A stretch of DNA of 64,000 nucleotides from Afipia sp. (GTDB lineage Bacteria > Pseudomonadota > Alphaproteobacteria > Rhizobiales > Xanthobacteraceae), in the NCBI GenBank assembly GCA_017308595.1, contig JAFKER010000005.1, positions 692,950-756,949 of the forward strand, in the 5' to 3' direction. A program made the translations under genes and the position numbers. The notes under the pieces are model-generated. The model made no database searches. It was given only the letters and a program-made list of their open reading frames with translations, and was not told the origin of the DNA. Positions 26,456 to 38,093 of the stretch are shown one piece after another (positions within the stretch are counted from its first letter, which is position 1; each line of letters opens with the position of its first letter).

Positions 26456-27714
26456 TGGCAAGAGCTCATATCATTGGCGCCGGTGTTTCCGGCCTGTCCG
26501 CGGCTGTTCGGCTCGCGAATGAAGGATTCGAGGTGCACGTCCATGAAGCGACGCAGCAGGCCGGTGGCCGCTGCCGCTCGTACTATGACGGCGCGACCGA
26601 CATGGTCATCGACAACGGCAATCACCTTTTGCTGTCGGGCAATCTCCATGCGCGGTCCTATGCGCTGTCAATCGGCAGCGAAGCCGGTCTTATCGGGCCG
26701 GAGCGCGCACAGTTTGATTTTGTCGACCTGAAAACCGACAAACACTGGAAGCTTGATCTCGGCAGCGGCCGTATTCCAACATGGCTGTTCGACAAAACGC
26801 GGCGCGTCCCGGACACAAACGTCGGCGATTATCTCGCCCTGGCTCCGCTGGCGTGGGCAGGCAACGACGCGCTGATCGGCAAGACGATCAAGTGCGAAGG
26901 CAATCTCTATGATCGTCTCGTGCTGCCGCTTATGCTCGCGGCGCTCAATGTCGATCCGCCGGAAGGCTCCGCAGGCCTCGCAGGTGCCATCGTGCGCGAG
27001 ACGCTGCTCGCAGGTGGAAAGTCTTGTCGGCCGCTGATTGCACGCGAGGGCCTCAGCACAGTGCTGGTCGATCCCGCGATCAAGCTGATCCGCGAGAAGG
27101 GCGGAACCGTCAATCTCGGCCACGAACTGCGTCAGGTCCTGATGGCCGGTGAATCCATCTCGATGCTGGAGTTCGTAGACGACACCATCGCCGTTGCGCC
27201 GCGTGATGTGGTCGTGCTCGCTGTGCCGCCACGTTCAGCCGCATCGATCCTGCCCGGATTGAAGACGCCGACTAAATTTCGAGCGATCGTCAATGCGCAC
27301 TTCCGCTACGATCCGCCGGCCAACATGCCGCCGATGATCGGTGTGATTGGCGGACTGATCGAATGGCTGTTCGCATTCGATCGGCGGCTGTCGATCACCA
27401 TCAGCAATGCCGACCGGTTGGTGAATGTGCCGCGCGAACAACTGGCACGCGACATCTGGCGAGACATCTGCAAGGCCGCGGGCATCAGCAATGAGGTGGC
27501 GGAAGGTCCGCTGCCGCCATGGCAGATCGTGCGCGAGCGCCGCGCCACATTTGAGGCAACCCCGGAACAAAATGCCATGCGTCCAGGGACTGCCACCGAT
27601 TGGAAAAACCTGTTCCTCGCGGGCGACTGGACTGATACGGGACTGCCTGCGACCATTGAAGGGTCGATCCGCTCAGGCGATAAGGCCGCTGATATGGCCT
27701 TGAAAATGCAATAA
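26455..27714 (+). CDS. hpnE: Hydroxysqualene dehydroxylase HpnE (FAD)
   Basis: The 419-residue amine-oxidase-like flavoprotein has the FAD motif GAGVSG (8-13) followed by the HVHEATQQAGGRCRS segment, and a C-terminal LFLAGDWTDTGLPATIEGS that closes the FAD site. It resembles carotenoid desaturases. HpnE reduces hydroxysqualene to squalene, completing the HpnCDE route. It starts at the hpnD stop (TGATG) and is followed by shc after 23 bp. Confidence 0.93.
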   Translation: MARAHIIGAGVSGLSAAVRLANEGFEVHVHEATQQAGGRCRSYYDGATDMVIDNGNHLLLSGNLHARSYALSIGSEAGLIGPERAQFDFVDLKTDKHWKLDLGSGRIPTWLFDKTRRVPDTNVGDYLALAPLAWAGNDALIGKTIKCEGNLYDRLVLPLMLAALNVDPPEGSAGLAGAIVRETLLAGGKSCRPLIAREGLSTVLVDPAIKLIREKGGTVNLGHELRQVLMAGESISMLEFVDDTIAVAPRDVVVLAVPPRSAASILPGLKTPTKFRAIVNAHFRYDPPANMPPMIGVIGGLIEWLFAFDRRLSITISNADRLVNVPREQLARDIWRDICKAAGISNEVAEGPLPPWQIVRERRATFEATPEQNAMRPGTATDWKNLFLAGDWTDTGLPATIEGSIRSGDKAADMALKMQ

Positions 27715-27737
27715 AGTCAGCATTCTACGGACGCTCC

Positions 27738-29711
27738 ATGACGATTCTTGACGACCATAGGGCTGCCGCTGCGCCCAGTGCGCCGGCCCTTGAAACCAGC
27801 ATTGAGGCTGCCAGCAGTGCCATTCTGAATGAGCGCAAGGCTGACGGGCATTGGGTTTTCGAGCTTGAGGCCGACGCCACGATTCCGGCCGAGTACGTCC
27901 TGCTGCGTCATTACCTGGCCGAGCCTGTCGATAGCGTTTTGGAAGCGAAAATTGGCAATTATCTGCGCCGCATTCAGAACGACAACGGCGGCTGGTCGCT
28001 GTTCTACGGTCATGAGTTCGACATGAGTGCGAGCGTGAAGGCCTACTTCGCGCTCAAGATGATCGGCGACAAGCCAGACGCACCTCATATGAAGAAGGCG
28101 CGCGAGGAAATTCTTCGCCGCGGCGGCGCGATCAAGAGCAACGTGTTCACGCGCATCATGATGGCGTTGTTCGGTGTCGTGACTTGGCGTGCGGCGCCGA
28201 TGATGCCCGTTGAGATCATGCTGTTGCCGCGGTGGTTTCCGTTCCACCTGACCAAGATCTCGTATTGGGCGCGTACCGTGATCGTGCCGCTGCTGGTGCT
28301 GATGAACAAGAAGCCGCGCGCGCGCAATCCGCTCGGCGTCGGCATCGATGAACTGTTTCTTGAAGACCCGAAATCCATCGGCATGACCGCGAAGGCACCG
28401 CATCAGAGCCAGCTCTGGTTCACGGCCTTCGATCTGCTGGACAAAGTTCTGCGCGTTGTCGATCCGCTGTTTCCAAATAAGAGCCGGCAGCGCGCCATCG
28501 ATAAAGCCGTGACGTTCATCACAGAGCGTTTGAACGGTGTCGATGGTTTAGGGGCGATCTTCCCGGCTATGGCCAACACCGTGATGGTGTACGATTTGCT
28601 CGGCTATCCGAAGGATCATCCGCACTACGTATTGGCGCGGCAGTCGGTGGAAAACTTGCTCGTCATCAAAGATGACGAAGCCTATTGCCAGCCGTGCGTG
28701 TCGCCGATCTGGGACACCGCACTCACCGCACATACGATGATCGAAGTCGGTGGCGAGAAGGCGGAGGCCTCAGCGAAGGCTGCGCTGGATTGGTTGAAGC
28801 CCAAGCAGGTGCTGGACGTGGTCGGTGACTGGGCGGACAAGCGGCCCGGTGTGCGCCCCGGTGGCTGGGCTTTCCAGTACAACAACGCGCATTATCCGGA
28901 CCTCGATGACACCGCCGTCGTTGTGATGGCGATGGATCGTGCACGCGGCACGCTCAACGCCGGTGAAAAATACGATGAGGCGATCGCGCGCGGCCGTGAA
29001 TGGATCGACGGCCTGCAGAGCAAAGACGGTGGCTGGGCCGCGTTCGATGCCGACAATCTCGAATACTATCTCAACAACATTCCGTTCTCGGATCATGGCG
29101 CGTTGCTCGATCCGCCGACGGAAGACGTCACCGCGCGATGCGTTTCGATGCTGGCGCAACTCGGCGAAACCATCCAGACCAGCCCGGCACTGGCGCGGGG
29201 CGTGGAGTATCTCCGCCGCACCCAGTTGGCGGACGGCTCATGGTTCGGCCGCTGGGGCGTCAATTACATCTACGGGACCTGGTCCGTGCTCTGTGCGCTG
29301 AATGCCGCGGGGGTTGACCATAAGGAACCTGTCATCGCTAAGGGGGCTGACTGGCTGATTTCGATCCAGAACCCGGACGGGGGGTGGGGCGAGGACGGCA
29401 ACAGCTACAAGCTCGAATACCGAGGCTATGAGCGATCCGATTCGACGGCCTCGCAGACCGCCTGGGCCACGCTGGCCCTGATGGCGGCGGGTAAAGTCGA
29501 CCATCCCGCCGTTCAACGGGGCATCGCTTATTTGATTCAATTCCAGGGCAAGGACGGGCTCTGGACCGAGCCGCAGTACACCGGGGGCGGGTTCCCACGT
29601 GTGTTCTATTTGCGATACCACGGGTATTCTAAGTTCTTCCCGCTGTGGGCGCTGGCGCGGTATCGGAATCTGCGTAATACTAACAGCCGCTTCGTGGGGA
29701 TCGGAATGTGA
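27738..29711 (+). CDS. shc: Squalene-hopene cyclase
   Basis: The 657-residue enzyme has the catalytic DXDDTA motif at 388-393 (Asp390 and Asp391 central) and several QW-type repeats with the Q-x3-G-x-W pattern, for example around GGWGEDGNSY, DGGWAAFD and DGLWTEPQYTGGGFP. It cyclises squalene to hopene/hopanol as a monotopic inner-membrane protein. It is also called HpnF. The stop overlaps the hpnG start by 4 bp (GTGA). Confidence 0.97.
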   Translation: MTILDDHRAAAAPSAPALETSIEAASSAILNERKADGHWVFELEADATIPAEYVLLRHYLAEPVDSVLEAKIGNYLRRIQNDNGGWSLFYGHEFDMSASVKAYFALKMIGDKPDAPHMKKAREEILRRGGAIKSNVFTRIMMALFGVVTWRAAPMMPVEIMLLPRWFPFHLTKISYWARTVIVPLLVLMNKKPRARNPLGVGIDELFLEDPKSIGMTAKAPHQSQLWFTAFDLLDKVLRVVDPLFPNKSRQRAIDKAVTFITERLNGVDGLGAIFPAMANTVMVYDLLGYPKDHPHYVLARQSVENLLVIKDDEAYCQPCVSPIWDTALTAHTMIEVGGEKAEASAKAALDWLKPKQVLDVVGDWADKRPGVRPGGWAFQYNNAHYPDLDDTAVVVMAMDRARGTLNAGEKYDEAIARGREWIDGLQSKDGGWAAFDADNLEYYLNNIPFSDHGALLDPPTEDVTARCVSMLAQLGETIQTSPALARGVEYLRRTQLADGSWFGRWGVNYIYGTWSVLCALNAAGVDHKEPVIAKGADWLISIQNPDGGWGEDGNSYKLEYRGYERSDSTASQTAWATLALMAAGKVDHPAVQRGIAYLIQFQGKDGLWTEPQYTGGGFPRVFYLRYHGYSKFFPLWALARYRNLRNTNSRFVGIGM

Positions 29712-30400
29712 TTATAGGCGCGGGCGGGGACGCCGCACACGACGGGCTGCCAGTCCTGATTGTTACTGGTCTGAAACAGGAGGCCCGCATCGCTGCTGGG
29801 CCCGGTCTCACCGTTATCTGCAGTTCCAGCAATCCAGTTCAGCTACGCGAGATGATGACGTCGTTCGATCCGGCGAGCATTCGCGGCATCGTGAGCTTCG
29901 GTGTGGCAGGCGGCCTCAATCCGGCTTTGAGATCCGGAGACGTTGTCGTCGCGTCCGAAATTCTGGCTGGTGAGAAGCGCTGGTCGACGGCTGCAGCCCT
30001 GACCGAGAACCTCGTCGCGCTTCCGGTCAAGCGCCGCCGTGTGGTGGTGCCCGGCATTCTTGCCGGTGTCGAGGAAGTTGTCACCGGACAGATCGCCAAG
30101 GCCGCGCTGCGGGCGACGACTGGCGCCGATGCCGTCGATATGGAGAGCCACATCGCCGCGCGTTACGCCGAGCACTATGGTTTGCCGTTCGCCGCCGTGC
30201 GCGTGATCAGCGACCCGGCGCATCGCGCGCTGCCGGAACTGACGATGAACGCGATCAAGCCGAACGGCAATGTCGACATGTGGAAGGTGATGCGCGGGAT
30301 TGCGCGCAATCCCAAGACCATTCCGCAGTTGATCTCCACCGGCCGCGATTTCAGCCGTGCGCTTCGGTCCTTGAAGGGCTGTCGGGACGCGCTGGGCTGA
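29708..30400 (+). CDS. hpnG: Hopanoid nucleoside phosphorylase HpnG
   Basis: The 230-residue protein is a nucleoside-phosphorylase-like enzyme with GIVSFGVAGGLNP, the segment ADAVDMESHIAARYAEHYG and AVRVISDPA. HpnG removes adenine from adenosylhopane made by HpnH, giving ribosylhopane. The GTG at 29708 overlaps the shc stop, so the start is translationally coupled. It is the last gene of the rightward hpn operon, followed by a bidirectional terminator. Confidence 0.92.
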   Translation: MIIGAGGDAAHDGLPVLIVTGLKQEARIAAGPGLTVICSSSNPVQLREMMTSFDPASIRGIVSFGVAGGLNPALRSGDVVVASEILAGEKRWSTAAALTENLVALPVKRRRVVVPGILAGVEEVVTGQIAKAALRATTGADAVDMESHIAARYAEHYGLPFAAVRVISDPAHRALPELTMNAIKPNGNVDMWKVMRGIARNPKTIPQLISTGRDFSRALRSLKGCRDALG

Positions 30401-30432
30401 AGTTTCAGCCTCTCACCGATTTCAGACAAACA

Positions 30433-30461
30433 AAAAGGCGCGAGAATTTCTCGCGCCTTTT
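30433..30461. terminator. Bidirectional intrinsic terminator between hpnG and hpnH
   Basis: A 13-bp perfect stem (arms 30433-30445 and 30449-30461) with a 3-base loop has an A-run on the left and a T-run on the right, so it can end transcription from both sides. It lies between the convergent hpnG (ends 30400) and hpnH (ends 30493). Confidence 0.92.
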
Positions 30462-30492
30462 GATTTACTGTTGAGAGTGTGCGGTCTGAAAA

Positions 30493-31686
<1,194 letters not shown>

Positions 31687-31692
31687 GAATGT

Positions 31693-32652
31693 TTATCTTT
31701 CTTGCATCACGGGGGCGAGGCGCGGCTGGCGTTGAACCAGCTCCGCGGGCAGTCTGAACTCGATGTTTTCCTCCCGGCCCGGCACTACGGACACTGTCAC
31801 CGGTCCGATTCTGCGCAGGGCGTCAATCACATCGTCCACCAGCACCTCCGGCGCCGAAGCGCCTGCGGTGATGCCGACGGTCGTCGCATCCTTCAACCAT
31901 TCAGGATTGAGCTGGCTGCCGTCTGCGATCAGATAGCTCGGGACCCCAACTTCGGTCCCGATTTCGCGGAGGCGGTTTGAGTTGGAGCTGTTGGTCGCGC
32001 CGACCACCAGAATGACGTCGACGAGCTTGCTGAGGTCTCGCACCGAAGACTGGCGGTTTTGTGTCGCGTAGCAGATGTCGCGGGTGTCGGGACCTTCGAG
32101 GTCGCTGAAACGATTCTCGAGCGCCGCAATGATGTCGCGGGTATCATCGACGCTGAGCGTGGTCTGGGTAATGTAGGCCATCGGCTCGTCATTCGGCAGG
32201 TCGAGCGCCGCGACGTCCTCCACATTCTGGACGAGGAGGACAGGGCCGGGGACCTGCCCCATGGTTCCCACGACTTCCGGGTGCCCTTCATGGCCGATCA
32301 GGACCAGCTTGCGGCCCTTGGAGACGTAACGTTTGCCCTGATTGTGAACTTTCGTGACCAGCGGGCAGGTGGCGTTAAGGACTGGAAGACTGCGGGCCGC
32401 GGCCTCTTCCTCCACGCTTTTGGCTACGCCGTGGGCGCTGAAGACAGTGATCGCATTCGCCGGCAGTTCGTGCAGGTCTTCGACGAAAACCGCGCCTTTG
32501 GCTTTCAGGCTCTCGACCACGTACTTGTTGTGCACGATCTCGTGGCGGACATAGACCGGCGGGCCGTACTTCTCCAGCGCGCGTTCGACGATTTCGATCG
32601 CGCGCACAACCCCCGCGCAGAAGCCGCGCGGCTGAGCCAGCAGGATTTTCAT
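31693..32652 (-). CDS. ispH: 4-hydroxy-3-methylbut-2-enyl diphosphate reductase IspH
   Basis: The 319-residue Fe-S enzyme has cluster cysteines Cys12 (GFCAG), Cys96 (NATCPL) and Cys194 (DICYATQN), and substrate residues His41, His74, His124 and Glu126 at the same numbers as E. coli IspH. It makes IPP and DMAPP in the last MEP-pathway step. The ATG at 32652 is chosen; the GGAG just before it is unusually close, and a GTG at 32670 in frame would give better spacing with six extra residues. It is 22 bp after the dxs stop. Being linked to hopanoid genes, it may be one of two copies in the genome. Confidence 0.95.
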   Translation of the reverse strand: MKILLAQPRGFCAGVVRAIEIVERALEKYGPPVYVRHEIVHNKYVVESLKAKGAVFVEDLHELPANAITVFSAHGVAKSVEEEAAARSLPVLNATCPLVTKVHNQGKRYVSKGRKLVLIGHEGHPEVVGTMGQVPGPVLLVQNVEDVAALDLPNDEPMAYITQTTLSVDDTRDIIAALENRFSDLEGPDTRDICYATQNRQSSVRDLSKLVDVILVVGATNSSNSNRLREIGTEVGVPSYLIADGSQLNPEWLKDATTVGITAGASAPEVLVDDVIDALRRIGPVTVSVVPGREENIEFRLPAELVQRQPRLAPVMQER

Positions 32653-32674
32653 CTCCGGCTTTTGGGTCACAGGA

Positions 32675-34591
32675 TTAAGCAAGCTGCACCGCGCTGATCT
32701 CGCCTCCGCGGCCGAGGGCCTCGAAGACACGCGTCACGATGCCTTTGGCGTCGAGACCGGCTTTTGCGTACATCGCAGCCGGGCTGTCCTGATCGATGAA
32801 CGTATCGGGAAGAACCATGGAGCGAACCTTCAGTCCTTTGTCGAGCGCGCCGTTCTCCGCAAGAGTGTGCAAGACCTGTGCGCCAAAGCCGCCGATCGAG
32901 CCTTCCTCGACCGTGACCAGCACGTCATGGTCGCGTGCCAGACGCAGGACCATGTCCGTGTCGATGGGTTTGGCAAAGCGTGCATCGGCCACCGTGGCGG
33001 TCAATCCATGGGATTTTAGAATATCTGCAGCCTTCAGACATTCCTGAAGACGGGTGCCAAGCGAGAGGAGGGCGACCGAAGAGCCTTCGCGAATAATCCG
33101 GCCCTTGCCGATTTCCAGCGGGACGCCGACCGACGGCAGATCGACGCCAACACCGTCGCCGCGCGGGAAGCGGATCGCGGAGGGGCGATCGTCGATCGCG
33201 GCTGCGGTTGCAACCATGTGCACGAGTTCGGCTTCGTCGGCTGCGGCCATCAAGACCATGCCGGGGAGACAGCCGAGATAGGCGATATCGAATGAGCCCG
33301 CATGGGTCGGGCCGTCGGCACCGACCAGACCTGCACGGTCGATGATGAAGCGGACGGGAAGGCCCTGAATCGCGACATCGTGCACCACCTGGTCGTAGGC
33401 GCGCTGCAGGAAGGTCGAATAGATCGCGACGAACGGTTTCAAGCCTTCGGAGGCAAGGCCGGCGGCGAATGTCACGCCATGCTGTTCGGCAATGCCGACG
33501 TCGAACGTGCGTTCGGGAAAGGCCTTGTTGAAGATGTCGACACCGGTGCCGGACGGCATCGCCGCAGTGATCGCGACGATCTTGTTGTCTTTTTCGGCTT
33601 CCTTCACGAGGCTATTGCCGAACACCTTGGTATAGGCGGGGGCGTTGGCCTGAGCCTTGGCCTGTTTACCCGTGGCGACATCGAATTTGACAACGCCGTG
33701 ATACTTGTCGGCCGATGCTTCGGCAGGCGTATAGCCCTTGCCCTTTTCGGTCACGACATGGATCAGCGTCGGGCCGACCTTCGAATCGCGGACGTTCTTG
33801 AGAACGGGGAGAAGGTGGTCGAGGTTGTGACCATCGATCGGGCCGACATAGTAGAAGCCCAGTTCCTCGAAAAGCGTCCCGCCGGACAGCATGCCGCGTG
33901 CGTATTCTTCGGCGCGCTGTGCGCCTTTCTCGACAAACTTGGGCAGTCGCTTGGCAACCTGTTTGCCGATTTCGCGGATCGACCGATAGGTATTGCTGGA
34001 TGTCAGGCGTGACAGATAGGACGACATCGCGCCGACCGGCGGCGCAATCGACATCTCGTTGTCGTTGAGAATGACGATCAGACGCGAATCCATCGCACCG
34101 GCGTTATTCATGGCTTCGTAGGCCATGCCAGCGGACATGGCTCCATCGCCGATGACGGCGATGACGTTGTTGTTGCCGCCGGCAAGATCGCGGGCGACCG
34201 CCATACCGAGGCCGGCCGAAATCGATGTCGAGGAATGCGCTGCACCGAAGCAATCGTATTCGCTCTCGGCGCGCTTGGTGAAGCCGGACAGGCCGCCGCC
34301 CTGACGCAAGGTCCGAATCCGGTCACGGCGCTCAGTCAGAATCTTGTGCGGATACGCTTGATGGCCGACGTCCCAAATGACGCGGTCAGCGGGCGTATTA
34401 AAAACATGATGTATTGCGACGGTCAGTTCCACGACACCAAGACCGGAGCCAAGATGACCACCCGTAACCGCAACTGCGTTGATCGTTTCCGCGCGAACTT
34501 CCGCTGCAACTTGAGGCAGATCGCTCTCTTTGAGCTTGCGAAGATCGGCGGGCGACTTGATTGCGTCGAGCAATGGGGTCGATGAGGTCAT
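32675..34591 (-). CDS. dxs: 1-deoxy-D-xylulose-5-phosphate synthase
   Basis: The 638-residue transketolase-like enzyme has the N-terminal GGHLGSGLG segment (His46), the ThDP motif [18 protein letters not shown] (148-165), FDVGIAEQH and FAAGLASEG, and RFPRGDG near the C-terminus. It condenses pyruvate and glyceraldehyde-3-phosphate, the first MEP step. The ATG at 34591 has a GGAAG ribosome site; a frame extension to 34621 adds ten residues of no family likeness. It leads the leftward dxs-ispH-hpnH unit and is divergent from hpnN. Confidence 0.96.
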   Translation of the reverse strand: MTSSTPLLDAIKSPADLRKLKESDLPQVAAEVRAETINAVAVTGGHLGSGLGVVELTVAIHHVFNTPADRVIWDVGHQAYPHKILTERRDRIRTLRQGGGLSGFTKRAESEYDCFGAAHSSTSISAGLGMAVARDLAGGNNNVIAVIGDGAMSAGMAYEAMNNAGAMDSRLIVILNDNEMSIAPPVGAMSSYLSRLTSSNTYRSIREIGKQVAKRLPKFVEKGAQRAEEYARGMLSGGTLFEELGFYYVGPIDGHNLDHLLPVLKNVRDSKVGPTLIHVVTEKGKGYTPAEASADKYHGVVKFDVATGKQAKAQANAPAYTKVFGNSLVKEAEKDNKIVAITAAMPSGTGVDIFNKAFPERTFDVGIAEQHGVTFAAGLASEGLKPFVAIYSTFLQRAYDQVVHDVAIQGLPVRFIIDRAGLVGADGPTHAGSFDIAYLGCLPGMVLMAAADEAELVHMVATAAAIDDRPSAIRFPRGDGVGVDLPSVGVPLEIGKGRIIREGSSVALLSLGTRLQECLKAADILKSHGLTATVADARFAKPIDTDMVLRLARDHDVLVTVEEGSIGGFGAQVLHTLAENGALDKGLKVRSMVLPDTFIDQDSPAAMYAKAGLDAKGIVTRVFEALGRGGEISAVQLA

Positions 34592-34804
34592 ACCAAGGCT
34601 TCCAATGCGACTGTAGAACAAGACGAGAACATTTTGCAGTGTAGCATTATTGCAGCTATTCAGCAGTAGTTCTGAGGAACTGCTGGCTAATTGCCACTAT
34701 TGTGTGACTTAAGGGCACCGTTTGAGGCATCAGTAAGTTAATCGCCTGCCTCCCCGGCAGTTGCCTTTACCCCAAGCTGGTAGCCAGAAATAGAAAGAAA
34801 ACCT

Positions 34805-37390
34805 GTGCTGACAAGGACTATTGTATCTCTTGTTCGTTTCTGCACGCGCCATGCATGGCTGGTCCTCGTGGCTGGCTTGGCTCTGGCTGCGGCAGCGGGC
34901 GTCTACTCCCAGCGGAACTTTGCCATCAATACCGATGTTGCGAAGCTGATCTCTCCCGATTTGGACTGGCGAAAGCGCGAAATTGACTTCGAAAAGGCCT
35001 TTCCGGGCCGAAATGACTCAATTTTGGCCGTCATAGAGGCCCCCACGCCGGGACTGGCCCGGCAGGCCGGGGACGCCCTCGAGAAGAAGTTGCAGCCACA
35101 GACCGATAGGTTCATTTCGATCCGGCGACCGGGCGGCGGGGCTTTTTTCGATAATAACGGCCTTTTGTTCCTGCCGACCTCCGAGGTCGCCAAGCAGACC
35201 GGCCAGTTGGCCTCCGCAGCTCCGATTTTCGACATCCTGGTGGACGACCCCAGCCTGCGGGGTCTGACGGGGGTTCTGGAGTTTGGCCTCGCCGGTGCTG
35301 CTCGCGGGCAGTATCCGAAGGACGCCATGGCCCGTCCGCTCAATCAGGTGGCGGATACGGTCGAGAAGGTGGTCGCCGACAAGCCGGCGACCTTCTCGTG
35401 GCGAGAACTGGCGAGCGATGAACCGCTGACGGAAGCCGACAAGCGAACGCTTCTCTTGATGCGGCCTGTCCTGGACTTCAAGTCGCTGGAGCCGGGTGGC
35501 GCTGCGGTCGACGCGATCCGCAAGGCGGCGGCGGACGCGAACCTTGCCAAGGACTACGGCGCACGGGTTCGTTTGACCGGGCCGGTTCCGATCGCGAATG
35601 ATGAATTCTCGACAGTACAGGAAGGTGCGCTCGTCACCCATACCGGGACGGTGCTGATCGTCCTCTTCATCCTGTGGTGTGCGCTGAAATCATCAAAGAT
35701 CATCGGCGCGGTATTTGTCACCCTCCTCATTGGCCTGTCGGTCACCACTGCGGTGGGCCTCATGCTGGTGGGGGCGTTCAATCTGATTTCGATTGCGTTC
35801 TTTGTGCTGTTCGTCGGTCTCGGCGTGGATTTCGGGATTCAATACAGCGTACGATATCGCGCGGAACGTCATGAGATCGACAGCCTCGATCCGGCCCTGG
35901 AAAAAGCCGCTGAGTATTCAGCCGTGCCGCTGACGCTCGCAGCCGTAGCGACGGCCGCCGGGTTCCTCTCGTTCCTGCCGACCGACTACAAGGGCGTATC
36001 GGAGCTTGGGAAAATTGCAGGCGCAGGCATGATCGTCGCGTTTATTGCGGCCATCACCGTGCTGCCCGCACTGCTGAAAATCCTGAATCCTCCGGGCGAA
36101 GCCGAACCGCTCGGTTTCCAGTTCCTGGCACCCGTCGATCGTTTTCTTGAGCGCCATCGTGTTGGCGTCGTGGTCGCGACGCTCGGCGTAGCGGTGCTCG
36201 GTCTGCCTCTGCTGTATTTCCTGCAGTTCGACTTCAATCCGATGAACCTGCGCAGTGCCAAGGTTGAGTCGGTTGCAACGTATCTGGATCTGCGCCGCGA
36301 CCCCAACACCGGCACCAACGCCGTCGAGGTCATGGTGCCGTCGACTGCCAAGGCGAAAGAAGTTCAGGAAAGCCTTCAGAAGCTGCCCGAGGTCTCCCGA
36401 ACCATTTCGCTCGATACGTTCATACCGGACGATCAGCAAGCCAAGCTGGCCATCATCCGGAAGGCGGCGGCGCAGCTCAATCCGATCCTCAACGAGGGGC
36501 AGCGGGGGACCGCGCCGTCGGATGAGGAAAATATCGCCGCTCTGAAGGGCTCGGTGGAAAGTCTGCGTAAGACCGCAGGCGATGACAAAGGTCCGGGAGC
36601 CGTCGCGGCGCGGCGGCTCGCCGATGCCTTGGCCAAGCTTGCTCAGGCCAGTAAGGCGACGCGGGAGAAAGCCGAATCGACCTTTATCGCGCCGTTGAAC
36701 GTGGCGCTGGATCAGGTGCGTGGCCTGCTCAAGGCGCAGCCGGTCAGCGTCAAGACGCTTCCGCCTGATATCCTGCATGACTGGACGTCGACAGATGGAA
36801 GAACCCGCGTTGAGGTGCAGCCAAATGGCGATCCTAATGATAACGACACGCTGCGCGCGTTTGCAGCCGCCGTCCTGAAGGTTCAGCCGGAGGCCATCGG
36901 CGGGCCGATCTCGATTCTTAAATCCGGTGACACCATCGTCAAAGCCTTTATCCACGCCGGATTCTGGGCGCTGCTGTCGATTTCGATCCTGCTCTGGATC
37001 GTGCTTCGCCGGATTGGCGACGTGTTGCTCACGCTGGTGCCGCTGGTACTGGCAGGCGTGGTGACACTCGAGATTTGCGTTCTGATCGGGCTGCCGATGA
37101 ATTTTGCCAACATCATAGCCCTGCCGTTGTTGCTCGGCATCGGTGTGGCGTTCAAGATTTACTACGTGACGGCTTGGCGGAACGGTCAGACCGATTTGCT
37201 GCAGTCGCCGTTGACGCGGGCGATCTTCTATAGCGCCCTGACCACGGCGACGGCCTTCGGCAGCCTTTGGCTATCCAGCCATCCTGGTACGTCAAGCATG
37301 GGTAAATTGCTGGCGCTTTCGCTGGTCACGACGCTTGCGGCAGCTGTTCTGTTCCAGCCCGCGCTGATGGGGCGTCCCCGCGATCACTAG
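34805..37390 (+). CDS. hpnN: Hopanoid transporter HpnN (RND/MMPL-like)
   Basis: The 861-residue protein has a membrane span near residues 17-35, a large extracytoplasmic loop, then two clusters of hydrophobic spans (about 280-440 and 720-855), the RND layout. The AINTDVAKLISPDLDWRKRE segment and the block FFVLFVGLGVDFGIQYSVRYR are typical of HpnN. HpnN is needed to move hopanoids from inner to outer membrane in R. palustris. The start is a GTG at 34805 with only a purine-rich AAGAAA ahead. It overlaps the convergent DUF2147 gene by 4 bp. Confidence 0.93.
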   Translation: MLTRTIVSLVRFCTRHAWLVLVAGLALAAAAGVYSQRNFAINTDVAKLISPDLDWRKREIDFEKAFPGRNDSILAVIEAPTPGLARQAGDALEKKLQPQTDRFISIRRPGGGAFFDNNGLLFLPTSEVAKQTGQLASAAPIFDILVDDPSLRGLTGVLEFGLAGAARGQYPKDAMARPLNQVADTVEKVVADKPATFSWRELASDEPLTEADKRTLLLMRPVLDFKSLEPGGAAVDAIRKAAADANLAKDYGARVRLTGPVPIANDEFSTVQEGALVTHTGTVLIVLFILWCALKSSKIIGAVFVTLLIGLSVTTAVGLMLVGAFNLISIAFFVLFVGLGVDFGIQYSVRYRAERHEIDSLDPALEKAAEYSAVPLTLAAVATAAGFLSFLPTDYKGVSELGKIAGAGMIVAFIAAITVLPALLKILNPPGEAEPLGFQFLAPVDRFLERHRVGVVVATLGVAVLGLPLLYFLQFDFNPMNLRSAKVESVATYLDLRRDPNTGTNAVEVMVPSTAKAKEVQESLQKLPEVSRTISLDTFIPDDQQAKLAIIRKAAAQLNPILNEGQRGTAPSDEENIAALKGSVESLRKTAGDDKGPGAVAARRLADALAKLAQASKATREKAESTFIAPLNVALDQVRGLLKAQPVSVKTLPPDILHDWTSTDGRTRVEVQPNGDPNDNDTLRAFAAAVLKVQPEAIGGPISILKSGDTIVKAFIHAGFWALLSISILLWIVLRRIGDVLLTLVPLVLAGVVTLEICVLIGLPMNFANIIALPLLLGIGVAFKIYYVTAWRNGQTDLLQSPLTRAIFYSALTTATAFGSLWLSSHPGTSSMGKLLALSLVTTLAAAVLFQPALMGRPRDH

Positions 37391-37980
37391 CGCGGGGCGT
37401 TGGCGATCTCCGGCAGCAGGCAGACTTCGGAGGTCGCTGCTTCGGGCGCCCCCGCCTTGGCTCCGGCCTTCGGGGCGGCAGTCGTCTTGGGAGAACCAAT
37501 TGGCGCCGGGAATGGCGACGCGCCGCCGTTCTTGGCCGCCGGGGCCTTTTGTCCGGGAGCAGGGGTACTTTCCGCAACCCGGGTCCATGTCTGGCCGCCG
37601 CAGAGAATCATCGCGACGCAGCCCTCGACGCGCAACGAGTTGGGGGTCTTAAGCTGTATGTTTGCGTCGTAGGTCTTGCCGCTGGTCGCGTCGTAAATCT
37701 GGCCCTCCCACTTGTTTTTCTCATCCTCCGCTTTTTTCATGTTCAGGAGGACGGGGATGCCCAGGGTTGGACGTGTCCGCTTGGACTTATCGGGGTTTTT
37801 GCTGTCGATGTTACCGGGAATTTTTTCAGAGGCGATGACCCCCCAGAGCCTGGAGTTACAGTCGACGATTCGAATCGTCGCCTTGTCCTCTTCAACCTTC
37901 CACTCACCCAGCGGCTCTGCGGCTGACGCAGCGCCGGCCGCGGCCAGCAAGAACATTCCACTAAGTGCTATTTTCCGCAT
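37387..37980 (-). CDS. Secreted DUF2147-domain protein
   Basis: The 197-residue protein has a signal peptide with likely cleavage after ASA (residue 20). A DUF2147 domain follows (about 22-134): GEWKVEEDKATIRI, the DCNSRLWG segment, IPVLLNMKK, WEGQIYDATSGKTYDANI and a GC-x5-CGGQTWTR end. The last 60 residues are a Pro/Ala/Gly/Lys tail ending with a further Cys. The ATG at 37980 starts at the signal peptide. It is probably periplasmic. DUF2147 has no settled function. It lies between hpnN and hpnO on the opposite strand. Confidence 0.82.
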   Translation of the reverse strand: MRKIALSGMFLLAAAGAASAAEPLGEWKVEEDKATIRIVDCNSRLWGVIASEKIPGNIDSKNPDKSKRTRPTLGIPVLLNMKKAEDEKNKWEGQIYDATSGKTYDANIQLKTPNSLRVEGCVAMILCGGQTWTRVAESTPAPGQKAPAAKNGGASPFPAPIGSPKTTAAPKAGAKAGAPEAATSEVCLLPEIANAPR

Positions 37981-38093
37981 GAATCCTCGCGTGCATTGCA
38001 ACTAACTTAAACACAAAAGCCGTGCGCAGTTCCAGAATTGACAAAACGACGCATACATTAATTTCAGTTGACTAGACGCCCAGCAAACGAAGT

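Noticed and set aside
34676-34705. GGAAC upstream of hpnN as an EcfG promoter
   Set aside because: No CGTT or GTT occurs 16-17 bases downstream; only the -35 half is present.
38010-38033. EcfG-like promoter on the - strand before the DUF2147 gene (GGAAC then GTT)
   Set aside because: The spacer is one base short (N15) and the -10 reads TGTT, so it falls outside the consensus.
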